Below are positions 19,444 through 28,407 of a stretch of 64,000 nucleotides of DNA, in pieces. The DNA is from Amycolatopsis arida (GTDB lineage Bacteria; Actinomycetota; Actinomycetes; Mycobacteriales; Pseudonocardiaceae), in contig NZ_FOWW01000013.1 in NCBI RefSeq assembly GCF_900115565.1, positions 54,618 to 118,617 on the forward strand. The letters run 5' to 3'. The notes under the pieces are model-generated. The model had not been told where the DNA came from. It did no database searches and saw nothing but the letters and a program-made list of their open reading frames with translations. The translations under genes were made by a program, and so were the position numbers. Position 1 is the stretch's first letter. Every line of letters starts with the position of its first letter.

Positions 19444-20382
19444 ATGACCGACCGGCTCATCACGCACCTGCGGCACCTCGACATCGCGGTGCCCGACTAC
19501 GCCAGGCAGGTCGAGTTCTACACGAACCTGTGGGGACTCACCCCGATCGCCGCCGACTCCGGGATCACGTTCCTGGCCGCCGAGGGCTCGCCGGAGCAGT
19601 ACGTGGTGCGGCTGCGCGAGGCCGAGGAGAAGCGGCTCGACCTGATCGCGTTCGGCGCGGCCGACCAGGAGTCCGTCGACGCGCTCGCGCACCGGCTCGG
19701 CACCGCCGGAGTGCGGCTGGTCAGCGAGCCAGGAAAGCTGCGGACCCCCGGCGGGGGCTACGGGTTCCGCTTCTTCGATGTCGACGGTCGGACGGTCGAG
19801 GTGTCGTGCGACGTCGCGGTGCGGCAGCACCGCAGGGTGGAGGAGAAGGAGGCCATCCCGGTCAAGCTGTCGCACGTCGTCATCAACTCCCCGGACCCGG
19901 AGCGGACCAGGGCGTTCTACGAGCGGCACCTCGCCTTCGCGCTGTCGGACACGCTGTTCCACCCGAAGCTCGGCGAGGCGATGTACTTCATGCGGTGCAA
20001 CCCGCAGCACCACAGCCTCGCCGTCGCGCGCGGCCCGCACGTGTCGTTGCACCACGCCTCGTTCGAGATGCGCGGCATCGACGAGTACATGCGGGGCACC
20101 GGCCGGCTGCTCCGCGCGGGGGTGAAGAAGGTGTGGGGACCCGGGCGGCATCTCGCGGGCAACAACACCTTCAGCTACTTCCTGGACCCGCACGGCAACA
20201 CGGTGGAGTACACCACCGAGCTGGAGCTGCTGGACGAGGACACCTGGCACCCGCACCTCTACGATTTCACCCAGCCGGAGGTATCCGACCAGTGGGGGAC
20301 GGCCAATCCGATGGACGAGTTCGTGGCGGCCGAGTCGTTCAACGACCCCGACCGTGGCGTGTTCGTCGCCCCACCGGTGTGA
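19444..20382 (+). CDS. Type I extradiol (VOC) ring-cleavage dioxygenase
   Basis: 312 residues with two vicinal-oxygen-chelate domains. The Fe(II) triad falls in domain two: His144 (KLSHVVINSPDP), His204 (SLHHASFEM) and Glu255 (NTVEYTTE). His236 (GRHLAGNN) is in the acid-base position. The spacing matches homoprotocatechuate 2,3-dioxygenase-like enzymes, which open catechols next to the diol to a semialdehyde. GAGGAAGGAG precedes the ATG. Lies 17 bp after the hydroxylase. Confidence 0.9.
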   Translation: MTDRLITHLRHLDIAVPDYARQVEFYTNLWGLTPIAADSGITFLAAEGSPEQYVVRLREAEEKRLDLIAFGAADQESVDALAHRLGTAGVRLVSEPGKLRTPGGGYGFRFFDVDGRTVEVSCDVAVRQHRRVEEKEAIPVKLSHVVINSPDPERTRAFYERHLAFALSDTLFHPKLGEAMYFMRCNPQHHSLAVARGPHVSLHHASFEMRGIDEYMRGTGRLLRAGVKKVWGPGRHLAGNNTFSYFLDPHGNTVEYTTELELLDEDTWHPHLYDFTQPEVSDQWGTANPMDEFVAAESFNDPDRGVFVAPPV

Positions 20383-20392
20383 GGAGGCCGAG

Positions 20393-21358
20393 GTGCGTTT
20401 CGTCACGGCCGAGTACCGGGGAGCCGCCGTGTGCGGTGTCCTCGATGGCGACGAATGGTGCCCGATCCCCGGCGGCGCCACGCTGCTGGATCTGCTGCGC
20501 TCCGGCTCGCTCCACTTGGCCGGGGACCGGGCGGCGCGTGGTGGGGTCCGCGTTCCCGTCGACGAGCTGCGGCTGCTCGCGCCGCTGGAGCCACCGTCCA
20601 TTCGCGACTTCGTCGCCTTCGAGGAGCACGTCGAGGGTGTGCGGCGGTCGGTCGACGGTGCGGTCGGGGTGCCGCCCGAGTGGTACGCGGCACCGGCCTT
20701 CTACTTCAGCAACCCCTACGCCGTCACCGGGCCGCATGACGACATCCCGGTGCCGCCCGGCTGCCGGGTGCTCGACTTCGAGTTGGAGGTCGCCGCCGTC
20801 ATCGGCCGTGCCGGCGGCGACCTGACCGCGGAGCGGGCCAGGGAGCACATCGCCGGGTACACGATCCTCAACGACTGGTCGGCCCGCGATCTGCAGGCAC
20901 GCGAGACGAAGGTCGGCCTCGGCCCGGCCAAGGGCAAGGACTTCGCCACCACGCTCGGCCCGTGCCTGGTCACCGCCGACGAGCTGGAGCCCTACCGCGA
21001 CGGCGACGGCTTCCTGGCGCTGGACCTTCGGGTGTCCGTCAACGGCGTCGAGGTGGGCCAGGATCTGCTGGCCAACATGGGCTGGCCGTTCGAGGAGTTG
21101 GTGGCGCACGCCTCGCGCGGCACCGTGGTGCGGCCCGGGGACGTGCTGGGCTCGGGCACCTGCGGCAACGGCGGCTGCCTCGCGGAGTGGTGGGGCCGCC
21201 ACGGCGAGGCCGACCCACCGCCGCTGGAACCCGGTGACGTCGTCGAGATGACCGTGGAGGGCATCGGCACGATCCGCAACCGAATCGTGCCGGGGGTGGA
21301 TCTCCCGCCCGTGCCGGCCGCGCGGGTGAGGCCACGTGACCGCGACTGCCGGACATGA
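20393..21358 (+). CDS. Fumarylacetoacetate hydrolase (FAH) family protein
   Basis: 321 residues from GTG 20393 with GAGGAGG upstream. N-terminal small domain about 1-75, then the FAH catalytic core (YFSNPYAVTGPHDDIPVPPG; DFELEVAAVIG with the Mg-binding Glu pair; YTILNDWSARDLQARE; LGSGTCGNGGCL). FAH-type enzymes hydrolyse or decarboxylate and isomerise oxo-acids made by ring cleavage. Third step candidate in the operon. Confidence 0.88.
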   Translation: MRFVTAEYRGAAVCGVLDGDEWCPIPGGATLLDLLRSGSLHLAGDRAARGGVRVPVDELRLLAPLEPPSIRDFVAFEEHVEGVRRSVDGAVGVPPEWYAAPAFYFSNPYAVTGPHDDIPVPPGCRVLDFELEVAAVIGRAGGDLTAERAREHIAGYTILNDWSARDLQARETKVGLGPAKGKDFATTLGPCLVTADELEPYRDGDGFLALDLRVSVNGVEVGQDLLANMGWPFEELVAHASRGTVVRPGDVLGSGTCGNGGCLAEWWGRHGEADPPPLEPGDVVEMTVEGIGTIRNRIVPGVDLPPVPAARVRPRDRDCRT

Positions 21359-21501
21359 GCCCCGGCCGCGCTGACCGGGCGCTTCCCGGTCACCTCCCCG
21401 GCGCGACGTTCGTCGCCGGCGCCGAGATCCCCGCGACCGACGGGATGGCCGCGCGCGGCGGAGACAAGTCGATCAGCGACGCCGCACGGTCGGACGTGTG
21501 A
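21355..21501 (+). pseudogene. Short-chain dehydrogenase C-terminal remnant
   Basis: An ATGA-overlapping 48-codon frame reads PGATFVAGAEIPATDG and then GGDKSISDAA. This matches the extreme C-terminus of SDR enzymes (FVTGAEIPVDGG followed by a GG.KSISDA tail). The Rossmann core and Tyr-Lys active site are absent. It looks like an internal deletion that removed about 220 residues while leaving the start overlap and tail in frame, so the operon once had a dehydrogenase at this step. Confidence 0.5.
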
Positions 21502-21516
21502 GCGGAAAGGACGAAC

Positions 21517-22746
21517 ATGTTCGAGTACTTCCCCGGAAACTACGTGTGGAACCTCGCGGTGGTCGCCACGTTGAACAGCGGCGGCCTCATCGACGAGGTC
21601 GACCGCGCCTGCCGGCCCATCCGCGAGGCCGCCGCGCGGGGCTCCGACGTGGGCACCGCGGAGTTCCTGCGCGCCTGGACCGACGTGGTCGACGACCTCG
21701 AGGCACAGGCCGTGGCCGACGAAAAGGCCGGGCACCCGCGCAGCGCGGGTCAGAAGTACCGCAGGGCCACCAACTACCTGCTCCAGGCCGAGCGGATGCA
21801 GAGCGCCCACGCTCCGGAGCGCCCGGCCGTCTACCGGCGCTGCCTCGATCTGCTGCGGCGCTCGCTCGAGCTCGCCGACCCCGCGACCACCAGGGTGGAG
21901 GTCCCGTTCGAGGGCACCACCCTGCCCGCCTACTTCACCGACGCCTCCACTGGAGGGCGGCCCGCGCCGTGCGTGGTGATGTGGAACGGGTTGGACAGCA
22001 CGAAGGAGCACATGTACCTGTCGGGCTTCCCGCGCGAGCTGGCGGCGCGGGGTGTCTCGACGCTGATGGTGGACTGCCCGGGCAGCGGTGAGGCGCTGCG
22101 GATGGGCGGCCTGACCGCCCGCGTCGCGACCGAGGGCTGGGCCGCCGCGTGCGTGGACCACCTCGAGCGGCGGGACGACGTCGACGCGCGCCGGATCGGC
22201 ATCGTCGGCTGGTCGCTCGGGGGCTACTACGCGCCGAGGGCCGCGGCCTTCGAGAAGCGCCTCGCGCTGTGCGTCGCCTGGGGTGCCAACCACGACTGGG
22301 GCGCGGTGCAGAAGCGCAGGCTCGAACGGGAGGGGGAGAACCCCGTTCCGCACTACTGGGACCACGTGCTGTGGGTCTGGGGCCAGCCCGACATCGACAC
22401 GTTCATCGAGAAGGTCGAGGACGTCCACCTCGACGGTGTCGTCGACGAGATCACCGTGCCGTTCCTCGTCGTGCACGGCGAGAACGACCGGCAGATCCCG
22501 CTCGAGTACGCGTACCGTTCCTACGAGCGGGCCGTGCGCAGCCCCAAGCGCGACCTGCGGGTCTTCACCCGCGCGGAGGGCGGGGCGGAACACATCGGAC
22601 TCGACCACCTGCCGCACGTCGGTGTGTTCATCGCCGACTGGATCACCGACACCTTCGCGGAGGGCCACGTGATCGACGATCGCGAGGCCCCCGAGCACGC
22701 GGACCGGCCGGGTGCGGGCGCCCCGCCGGCCACGGAGCTGCCATGA
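21517..22746 (+). CDS. Alpha/beta hydrolase with N-terminal cap (C-C bond hydrolase type)
   Basis: 409 residues. A helical N-terminal cap domain (about 1-130) precedes the hydrolase core: nucleophile GWSLGGYYAPRAA (Ser about 232), acid in VVHGENDRQIP, histidine in GGAEHIGLDH. The length and cap position resemble 2,6-dihydroxypseudooxynicotine hydrolase and related C-C hydrolases rather than simple esterases. In this operon it likely splits the ring-opened product or an acyl side chain. It overlaps the cyclase by 4 bp. Confidence 0.85.
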   Translation: MFEYFPGNYVWNLAVVATLNSGGLIDEVDRACRPIREAAARGSDVGTAEFLRAWTDVVDDLEAQAVADEKAGHPRSAGQKYRRATNYLLQAERMQSAHAPERPAVYRRCLDLLRRSLELADPATTRVEVPFEGTTLPAYFTDASTGGRPAPCVVMWNGLDSTKEHMYLSGFPRELAARGVSTLMVDCPGSGEALRMGGLTARVATEGWAAACVDHLERRDDVDARRIGIVGWSLGGYYAPRAAAFEKRLALCVAWGANHDWGAVQKRRLEREGENPVPHYWDHVLWVWGQPDIDTFIEKVEDVHLDGVVDEITVPFLVVHGENDRQIPLEYAYRSYERAVRSPKRDLRVFTRAEGGAEHIGLDHLPHVGVFIADWITDTFAEGHVIDDREAPEHADRPGAGAPPATELP

Positions 22747-23717
22747 CCGGGACGTTCGACCGCACCGACCCCGAGGGCGCCATCGCGGCGATGGCCGAGC
22801 GCTGCTCCAACTGGGGTCGCTGGGGCGCCGACGACGTGCGTGGCACCCTGAACTTCCTCGACGAGGCGAAGCGCCGCGACGCCGCGGGTCTCGTCCGGCG
22901 CGGGGTGGCGTTCTCGCTGTCACAGCCGTTCGACATGCACGGCCCGCAGAAGGGGTGGCGGCGCCGCACCAACCCCGTCCACACGATGCTCGACACGGGA
23001 ACCGACGCGGCCGCGGGAGTCCAGGGCTTCCCGCACGGGATCGGCGGCGCCGACGACGTGATCAGCATGCCGCTGCAGTGCTCCACGCAGTGGGACGGGC
23101 TCGGGCACATCTTCGACCACGGGATCGCGTGGAACGGGCGCCCCGCGGGGGAGGTCGTGACCTCCCAGGGCGATCAGGTGACCGGCATCGAGACGGTGGC
23201 CGACGCCATCGCGGGCAGGGGAGTGCTGCTCGACGTCGGCCGCGCGTTCGGCGACGAGGGCGAGCTGCCCGACGGGTTCGCCATCACCGAGGAGCAGCTC
23301 ACCGCGACCATCCGGCGCCAGGGGGAGACGTCCCGGGTGGGCCGAGGGGACATCGTGCTCGTGCGCACGGGACAGCTCACGCGGGCCCGGCGCGAAGGGT
23401 GGGGTGACTACGCCGGCGGCCCCGCGCCCGGCCTGTCCTTCACGACCGCGGGGTGGCTGCACCGCAGCGAGATCACCGCGATCGCCACCGACACCTGGGG
23501 CTTCGAGGTCCGGCCCAACGAGTTCGACGACGCCTTCCAGCCCCTGCACCAGGTCGCGATCCCCCACATCGGACTGTTCATCGGCGAGATGTGGGACCTG
23601 GACGCGCTCGCCACGAGCTGCAGCGCGGACGGGAGCTACGAGTTCTGGCTCACCGCGGCGCCACTGCGCGTCACGGGTGCCGTCGGCGCACCCGTCAACC
23701 CCATCGCCGTGACGTAG
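22743..23717 (+). CDS. Cyclase-family (kynurenine formamidase-like) hydrolase
   Basis: 324 residues of the cyclase fold, which coordinates metal and hydrolyses amides or lactones. The metal segment is STQWDGLGHIFDHGIAWNG (about 118-136), a variant in which Q-W-D-x-x-x-H replaces the usual H-x-G-T-H-x-D. Conserved GDIVLVRTG and GLFIGEMWDLDAL follow. Last gene of the six-member operon; it may open a lactone or formyl intermediate. Confidence 0.85.
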   Translation: MTGTFDRTDPEGAIAAMAERCSNWGRWGADDVRGTLNFLDEAKRRDAAGLVRRGVAFSLSQPFDMHGPQKGWRRRTNPVHTMLDTGTDAAAGVQGFPHGIGGADDVISMPLQCSTQWDGLGHIFDHGIAWNGRPAGEVVTSQGDQVTGIETVADAIAGRGVLLDVGRAFGDEGELPDGFAITEEQLTATIRRQGETSRVGRGDIVLVRTGQLTRARREGWGDYAGGPAPGLSFTTAGWLHRSEITAIATDTWGFEVRPNEFDDAFQPLHQVAIPHIGLFIGEMWDLDALATSCSADGSYEFWLTAAPLRVTGAVGAPVNPIAVT

Positions 23718-23742
23718 GGTGAGCGCCGCTGAGGGACTGCCA

Positions 23743-23914
23743 GTGAACGACGACGAGGGCAAGGGAAGCCGACACCGGACGCTGCGGCTCGTGGTGCTCA
23801 TCGTCGCGGGAGTGATCCTCGGTCATGTGGGTCGCCGCGGCACTGTTCGAGCGTGATCCGGCGCTCGGAACGGACGATCTTCTCACCACGCTCGGGTCCC
23901 TGCGTTCGAGGTGA
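23743..23914 (+). pseudogene. Small single-TM protein with a frameshift
   Basis: GTG 23743 opens a hydrophilic start (VNDDEGKGSRHRTLR) and a membrane helix LVVLIVAGVILG. The frame stops at 23856, but from about 23824 the next frame continues plausibly (WVAAALFERDPALGTDDLLTTLGSL) to 23914. Joined, about 57 residues with one helix. Function unknown; the join is inferred from composition only. Confidence 0.35.
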
Positions 23915-24153
23915 GCGCCCGCCGGCTCGAGCACGAGTTCGCCGCGCCGGTGCGGCACGGCGAAGTCGACTCAAACCTCCGCCGCCTCGAATACCCCATA
24001 TCGGGCAGGGAGCCCGTTATCGGGCACCGCTCACCCGGTTCCGCACCGTGATCTCTGTGGACTACCCTGAATCTGGTCGGCCGGTCGTGCGCTCGTGACG
24101 GACGGAGCCGACGCCCGCGGTGAGCGTCCGGCGACGCCATCGCGCATGGGCGG

Positions 24154-24202
<49 letters not shown>

Positions 24203-24285
24203 TGGCCGGCGATCCCCCCTCACACCCAGCGCACCCCTCGGGCCGCGCGAGCGGCCGCGCCCGAACGTCGAAAGGACACCGCGCC

Positions 24286-25563
24286 GTGCCCACCGGCACC
24301 GCCTCCGACGCCACCACCGTGCCGCCCGCCGCACCGGCCCGCGCGAACACGTCCCGGGCCGTGGCCGCGGCCGCCGTCGCGCTCGCCCTCACCGCACCCG
24401 GGCAGACCGCCGCGGTGTCGGTGTTCGTCGACCCGATCATCGACGACCTCGGTGTCTCCCGCTCCGCCGTCTCCACCGCCTACCTCGTCGGTTCGCTGGC
24501 GGGCACGTTCGTCATGCCCTTCCTCGGCCGCCTGATCGACCGCTTCGGACCCCGCCGGATCATGGCCGCCATCGCGGTCTGCTTCGGCGCGATCCTCGTC
24601 GCGGGCAGCCTCGCCACCGAGATCATCGGGCTCACCGCCGCCTTCGTCGGCATCCGGGTGGGCGGCCAGGGAGCGCTCAACCTGGTCGCCACCACCACGG
24701 TGGCCATCTACGTGCACCGCCGCCGCGGGTTCGCCATCGGGGTCAGCTCCGCGATCGGCACCGCGGGGATCTCCCTGGCCCCGGTGCTGCTGGAACGCCT
24801 CGTCGCCGCCTGGGACTGGCGGACGGTGTGGATCTGGGAAGGCGTCGCCGTCTGGGCCCTGGTGGTCCCGGCGGCGCTGCTGCTCCTGCCCCGCCGCCCG
24901 CCGGCTCGCCCGGAGACCACCGACACATCCGCCGAGCACCACGGTCCGCTGCCGCTGGTGGACTGGACCCTGGCCCAGGCCATGCGCACCGGCATGTTCT
25001 GGGCCGTGGCCGCCGGGGTCGCCGTCTGCGCGCTGGTCACCACCGGCCTCAACTTCCACCAGGTGTCCCTGCTCGGCGAGCGCGGCCTCACCCCCACCCA
25101 GGCCGCGGCGACGTTCCTCCCGCAGACCATCGCCGGACTGGTCGCCACCTTCGGCCTCGGCTGGTTGGCCGACCGCTTCTCCGACCGGGTGCTGATCGTG
25201 ATCACCATGCTGCTGCTCGCCGCGGCCACCGCCGGGGCGGGCTGGGCCAGCCCCGGGCTGCCCGCCGTGCTCTACGGCGTCGCGCTCGGCGCCTGCGCCA
25301 ACGGCATCCGCACCCTGGAGGCGGTCGCCTTCCCCCGCTGCTTCGGACTGCGCCACCTCGGCGCCATCCGCGGCGTGGTGCACTCCGTCACCGTCGGCGC
25401 CTCCGCCTTCGGCCCGCTGCTCGTCGCGCTCGGCCGCGCCTCCGCCACCAGCTACCGACCCGCCCTGCTGGCGCTCACCACGCTCCCACTCGCGGTCGTC
25501 CTCGCCGCCGCCCTGGTCCGCACCCCACCATCGGCACCACCCGCCCGGGAATCCGCGGCGTGA
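24286..25563 (+). CDS. MFS transporter
   Basis: 425 residues, twelve predicted helices with the MFS loop motif GRLIDRFGPRRI between helices 2 and 3. It resembles the monocarboxylate/oxalate-type MFS group (VSVFVDPIIDDLGVSRSAVS start). GTG 24286 follows GAAAGGA; the longer frame upstream only translates the tandem repeat. It follows the catabolic operon in the same direction and could import an aromatic substrate, but a 560-bp gap with a broken small gene intervenes. Confidence 0.82.
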   Translation: MPTGTASDATTVPPAAPARANTSRAVAAAAVALALTAPGQTAAVSVFVDPIIDDLGVSRSAVSTAYLVGSLAGTFVMPFLGRLIDRFGPRRIMAAIAVCFGAILVAGSLATEIIGLTAAFVGIRVGGQGALNLVATTTVAIYVHRRRGFAIGVSSAIGTAGISLAPVLLERLVAAWDWRTVWIWEGVAVWALVVPAALLLLPRRPPARPETTDTSAEHHGPLPLVDWTLAQAMRTGMFWAVAAGVAVCALVTTGLNFHQVSLLGERGLTPTQAAATFLPQTIAGLVATFGLGWLADRFSDRVLIVITMLLLAAATAGAGWASPGLPAVLYGVALGACANGIRTLEAVAFPRCFGLRHLGAIRGVVHSVTVGASAFGPLLVALGRASATSYRPALLALTTLPLAVVLAAALVRTPPSAPPARESAA

Positions 25564-25802
25564 CGTCGGCGCCGCGTCGACCGGCGGTCAGACTGATCCG
25601 GATCGGCTCGTCGGCGTCGTTGGTGAGGCTCCGGTGGCGTGCCCGCCGCGCCACCGGCCGTCATCGACCTGGTGAATGGACTGCCGTGCGCTGCCCGGCC
25701 CCGCCGGTTGCGGCAGTACGACCAGAACCAGCCCGGTCCTCGGCGAGCGCGCGGCTGCGCGCCATCAGCTCGGCCGGCGGCGCCCTGACCGCTGTTGTCC
25801 CG

Positions 25803-26600
25803 TCAGCTCGAACCTCTGCGTCCCACGAGATGGAAGACGCGGCTGAGTTGGCGGTAGGGGTCTCGTCGGCTGGCTTCGAGTTCGACTGCGGCCGTCGCCG
25901 CTACCTGCTGTGCATCGCTTGGGTCCAACTCGGCTCCGCTGAACTCGAGCCAGTCGACGAACAGCCATACCCCGTACCAGCACAGTGGCTCCACGCCACG
26001 GCTCCGGATGAGCTCGCTGAGTTCTTCCACCGTGTCGGCTCGGCTCGGCACTCCCAGCACGCCGATCCCGGTTCTGGCGTCGAAGGCCGCCAGGGCGTCG
26101 GCCCAGCGCCGTTCCAAGGCCGGGCGCACCGCCGTCGTCTTGGCGTTGCCCGTCATGATCGAGACGACGCCACCGGCGGCGGCGCACCGGCACAACTGGT
26201 TGACCAGCGGCCCCGGCTGCTCCTGGTATCCGAGCACGCCATGACACAACACGGCGGCGAAGCGTTGACCATTCACCGCGTCGTCGGCGTTCTCGCCGTC
26301 GGCCGGCAAGAGCGTCACCCGTCGCTGGACCTCGGCTGGCAGCCGCTGGAGTCGCTGTCGAGCTTTGTCCAGCATCGCCGACGACGGGTCGAGCAATGTT
26401 ACGTCGTAGCCGGCCTGGGCCAGCGGAAACGATTGATGGCCCGCGCCGCCGCCGACATCGAGCACGGGCGCTGGAGGCGGTGGCAAATGCTCCAGCAGTT
26501 GCTGGTGCATTACATAGGTGCGCACGTACCCCTTCACTGAGGCATAGGCATCATCGGCGAATTGGTCAGCCAATCTGCCCCAGATGTCATCGCCCACCAC
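25803..26600 (-). CDS. Class I SAM-dependent methyltransferase
   Basis: About 265 residues if started at the GTG at 26600. Motif I PVLDVGGGAGHQSFPLAQAGYDVTLLDPS (about 44-72) binds S-adenosylmethionine; post-motif DGENAD and LCHGVLGY correspond to motifs II/III. Related in style to the SmtA/CmoM group. The start is uncertain: the frame stays open to 26918, but the extra N-terminal sequence shows no family features and the GTG lacks a good ribosome site. Substrate unknown. Confidence 0.75.
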   Translation of the reverse strand: MVGDDIWGRLADQFADDAYASVKGYVRTYVMHQQLLEHLPPPPAPVLDVGGGAGHQSFPLAQAGYDVTLLDPSSAMLDKARQRLQRLPAEVQRRVTLLPADGENADDAVNGQRFAAVLCHGVLGYQEQPGPLVNQLCRCAAAGGVVSIMTGNAKTTAVRPALERRWADALAAFDARTGIGVLGVPSRADTVEELSELIRSRGVEPLCWYGVWLFVDWLEFSGAELDPSDAQQVAATAAVELEASRRDPYRQLSRVFHLVGRRGSS

Positions 26601-27161
26601 ACCAAGATACCAGTGGAATCGTTGTGGCTGGACGGACGGGCGGAATGGAACGGCGATGCCGATGATGGACGCCAGGGTGATCTGGGTGGCTCCAGCCCTG
26701 TGGCCGGCCTCGTGCAGATCGCGCGTTGACGTGCGGAAGAACGTCGTCGCCGCCTCCCGGTCCGAGGCGTGCCACGACGCGACGTCGATGGTGGCTTCCA
26801 CCCCGGTCAGATCGCCCGCCGGGCACGGGCGCACGTGGCCGTGCGCCGACCACGCGGCACCGTCTCCCCGGCCGAGGCCCGTGCCGCGCTCCAGGCCTTG
26901 CCACGAGCGGCTCCCCATTCGCTGAGGAGGTGCCGTGGGAGCGGGGGCGCGTCGAGCGCACTGGGTCGAGCCGGTCGGTAACCGAGGTCGAGCACCGCCA
27001 GGGGACCTCCGACACCCCTGCTGGCGCGGTCATCGGTGCGCTACTGGTGGTCGTCGTCAGTGGGCGCGACGGCGATCGCACCGCGGGCCTGGGCGTTCGG
27101 CGACGCCCAGGGGTGAAGGCCGGCTGGTAGGCGCGGCGGAGCAGGCCGAGCGGGTTGGAGG
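26601..27161. other. Region without a supported gene
   Basis: Both strands are open in several frames, but translations are Arg/Pro-rich. A minus-strand stretch around 26980-26900 (LDLGYRPARPSALDAPPLPRHLLSEWG) looks protein-like and may be the tail of a lost gene, though I cannot name it. Confidence 0.35.
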
Positions 27162-27239
27162 ACGGAACGGACGTTTGACTCGTTCCGTACCGGGAATCAC
27201 CGGATCAGCGATGCCGACGTCATGAGAGACACGTTCCGT
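27162..27239 (+). promoter_or_regulatory. Desaturase control region with ACGGAACG/CGTTCCGT dyad
   Basis: ACGGAACG (27162-27169) and CGTTCCGT (27181-27188) are perfect complements 11 bp apart and bracket a TTGACT -35-like hexamer (27175-27180). A third CGTTCCGT lies at 27232-27239, close to the desaturase start. The layout suggests repression of desaturase transcription by a regulator not encoded next to it. Confidence 0.55.
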
Positions 27240-27262
27240 TTGGCGAGAGGGTTCTACCTGCG

Positions 27263-28321
27263 ATGACCACTACTGAGGGCTCCCTGGCGCCACCATCGAG
27301 GGAGGGGCGGGGCGGTGACTTCACGGCACTGGTCCAGCTGGTCAAGCGCACGGGCCTGCTGCGCCGGCGCTATGGCTACTACGCGGTAAGGATCGCGGTC
27401 AACACCGTGCTGCTGGCCGCGGGCGTCGGCGCCTTCGTGTGGCTCGGCGACTCGTGGTGGCAACTGCTCACGGCCGCCTACCTCGCGGTGGTGCTCACCC
27501 AGTTCGCGTTCATCGGCCACGACGCCGGGCACCGGCAGATCTTCCGATCCCGTCGGCACAATGACCTGGTCGGCCTCCTGCACGGTGCGGTCACCGGAAT
27601 CAGCTATCGATGGTGGGTTGGCAAACACAACCGGCACCACGCCAATCCCAACCACGAAGACGACGACCCCGACATCGAACTCCCTGCGCTCGCCTTCAGC
27701 CGGGAGCAGGCTCGCACCAAGCGCGGTGTGTACCGGTGGATAGCCCGTCATCAGGCGGCTCTGTTCTTCCCGCTGCTGCTCGCCGAGGCGGTGATGCTGC
27801 GCATCGCCAGCGTCCGCGCCGTCCTGCGCCGTGAGGTGGGCACCCCCTGGCTCGAGGCCGGGCTGTTGATCACCCACGTCACGGGTTACCTGGTCGCGGT
27901 GTTCCTCGTGCTGTCCCCGCTCAAGGCGATCATGTTCATCGTCGTGCACCAAGGGCTGATGGGTGTGTACCTGGGGTGTTCCTTCGCCCCGAATCACAAG
28001 GGCATGCCCATCCTGGCCAAGGACGAGAAGCTGGACTTCTTACGCAAGCAGGTCCTCACCTCCCGCAACGTCATCGGTGGCCGGTGGGTGGACTTCCTCC
28101 TCGGCGGCCTGAACTACCAGATCGAACACCACCTGTTCCCCAGCATGCCGCGACCCAACCTGCGCCGAGCACAGCCCCTTGTGCAGCGGTTCTGCGCTCG
28201 GCACGGCATCTCGTACAGCCAGTGCGGGCTGTTGGCCTCCTACGCCCAGGTCCTGCGCCACCTCTACGACGCGGGCGAACCCCTACGCGCGGCTACCCGT
28301 CGAGCACGGGCCCACTCCTGA
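27263..28321 (+). CDS. Membrane fatty acid desaturase (acyl-lipid/acyl-CoA type)
   Basis: 352 residues. The three histidine boxes of the di-iron centre are HDAGH (about 93-97), HNRHH (about 127-131) and QIEHH (about 287-291). Box three starting with Gln is typical of front-end/linoleoyl-CoA-like desaturases. Four or more membrane helices separate them. It would insert a cis double bond in membrane acyl chains using O2 and electrons from ferredoxin or cytochrome. ATG 27263 follows GAGAGG. Confidence 0.88.
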   Translation: MTTTEGSLAPPSREGRGGDFTALVQLVKRTGLLRRRYGYYAVRIAVNTVLLAAGVGAFVWLGDSWWQLLTAAYLAVVLTQFAFIGHDAGHRQIFRSRRHNDLVGLLHGAVTGISYRWWVGKHNRHHANPNHEDDDPDIELPALAFSREQARTKRGVYRWIARHQAALFFPLLLAEAVMLRIASVRAVLRREVGTPWLEAGLLITHVTGYLVAVFLVLSPLKAIMFIVVHQGLMGVYLGCSFAPNHKGMPILAKDEKLDFLRKQVLTSRNVIGGRWVDFLLGGLNYQIEHHLFPSMPRPNLRRAQPLVQRFCARHGISYSQCGLLASYAQVLRHLYDAGEPLRAATRRARAHS

Positions 28322-28407
28322 ACACCGTGCCACGGGCGAGCCCGACCGGTTCCACCCCGCCAGGCCGCGCCGGCCGGACGGGGCATGGCCGGCGACGCTC
28401 AGTGCCG

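Noticed and set aside
25564..25802. Possible continuation of MFS or a small gene
   Set aside because: Open frames only reflect base composition; no start with ribosome site or family motif.
26807..26995. Minus-strand ORF with LDLGYRPARPSALDAPPLP
   Set aside because: Looks protein-like at the start but becomes low-complexity; no family could be named, so not listed as a gene.
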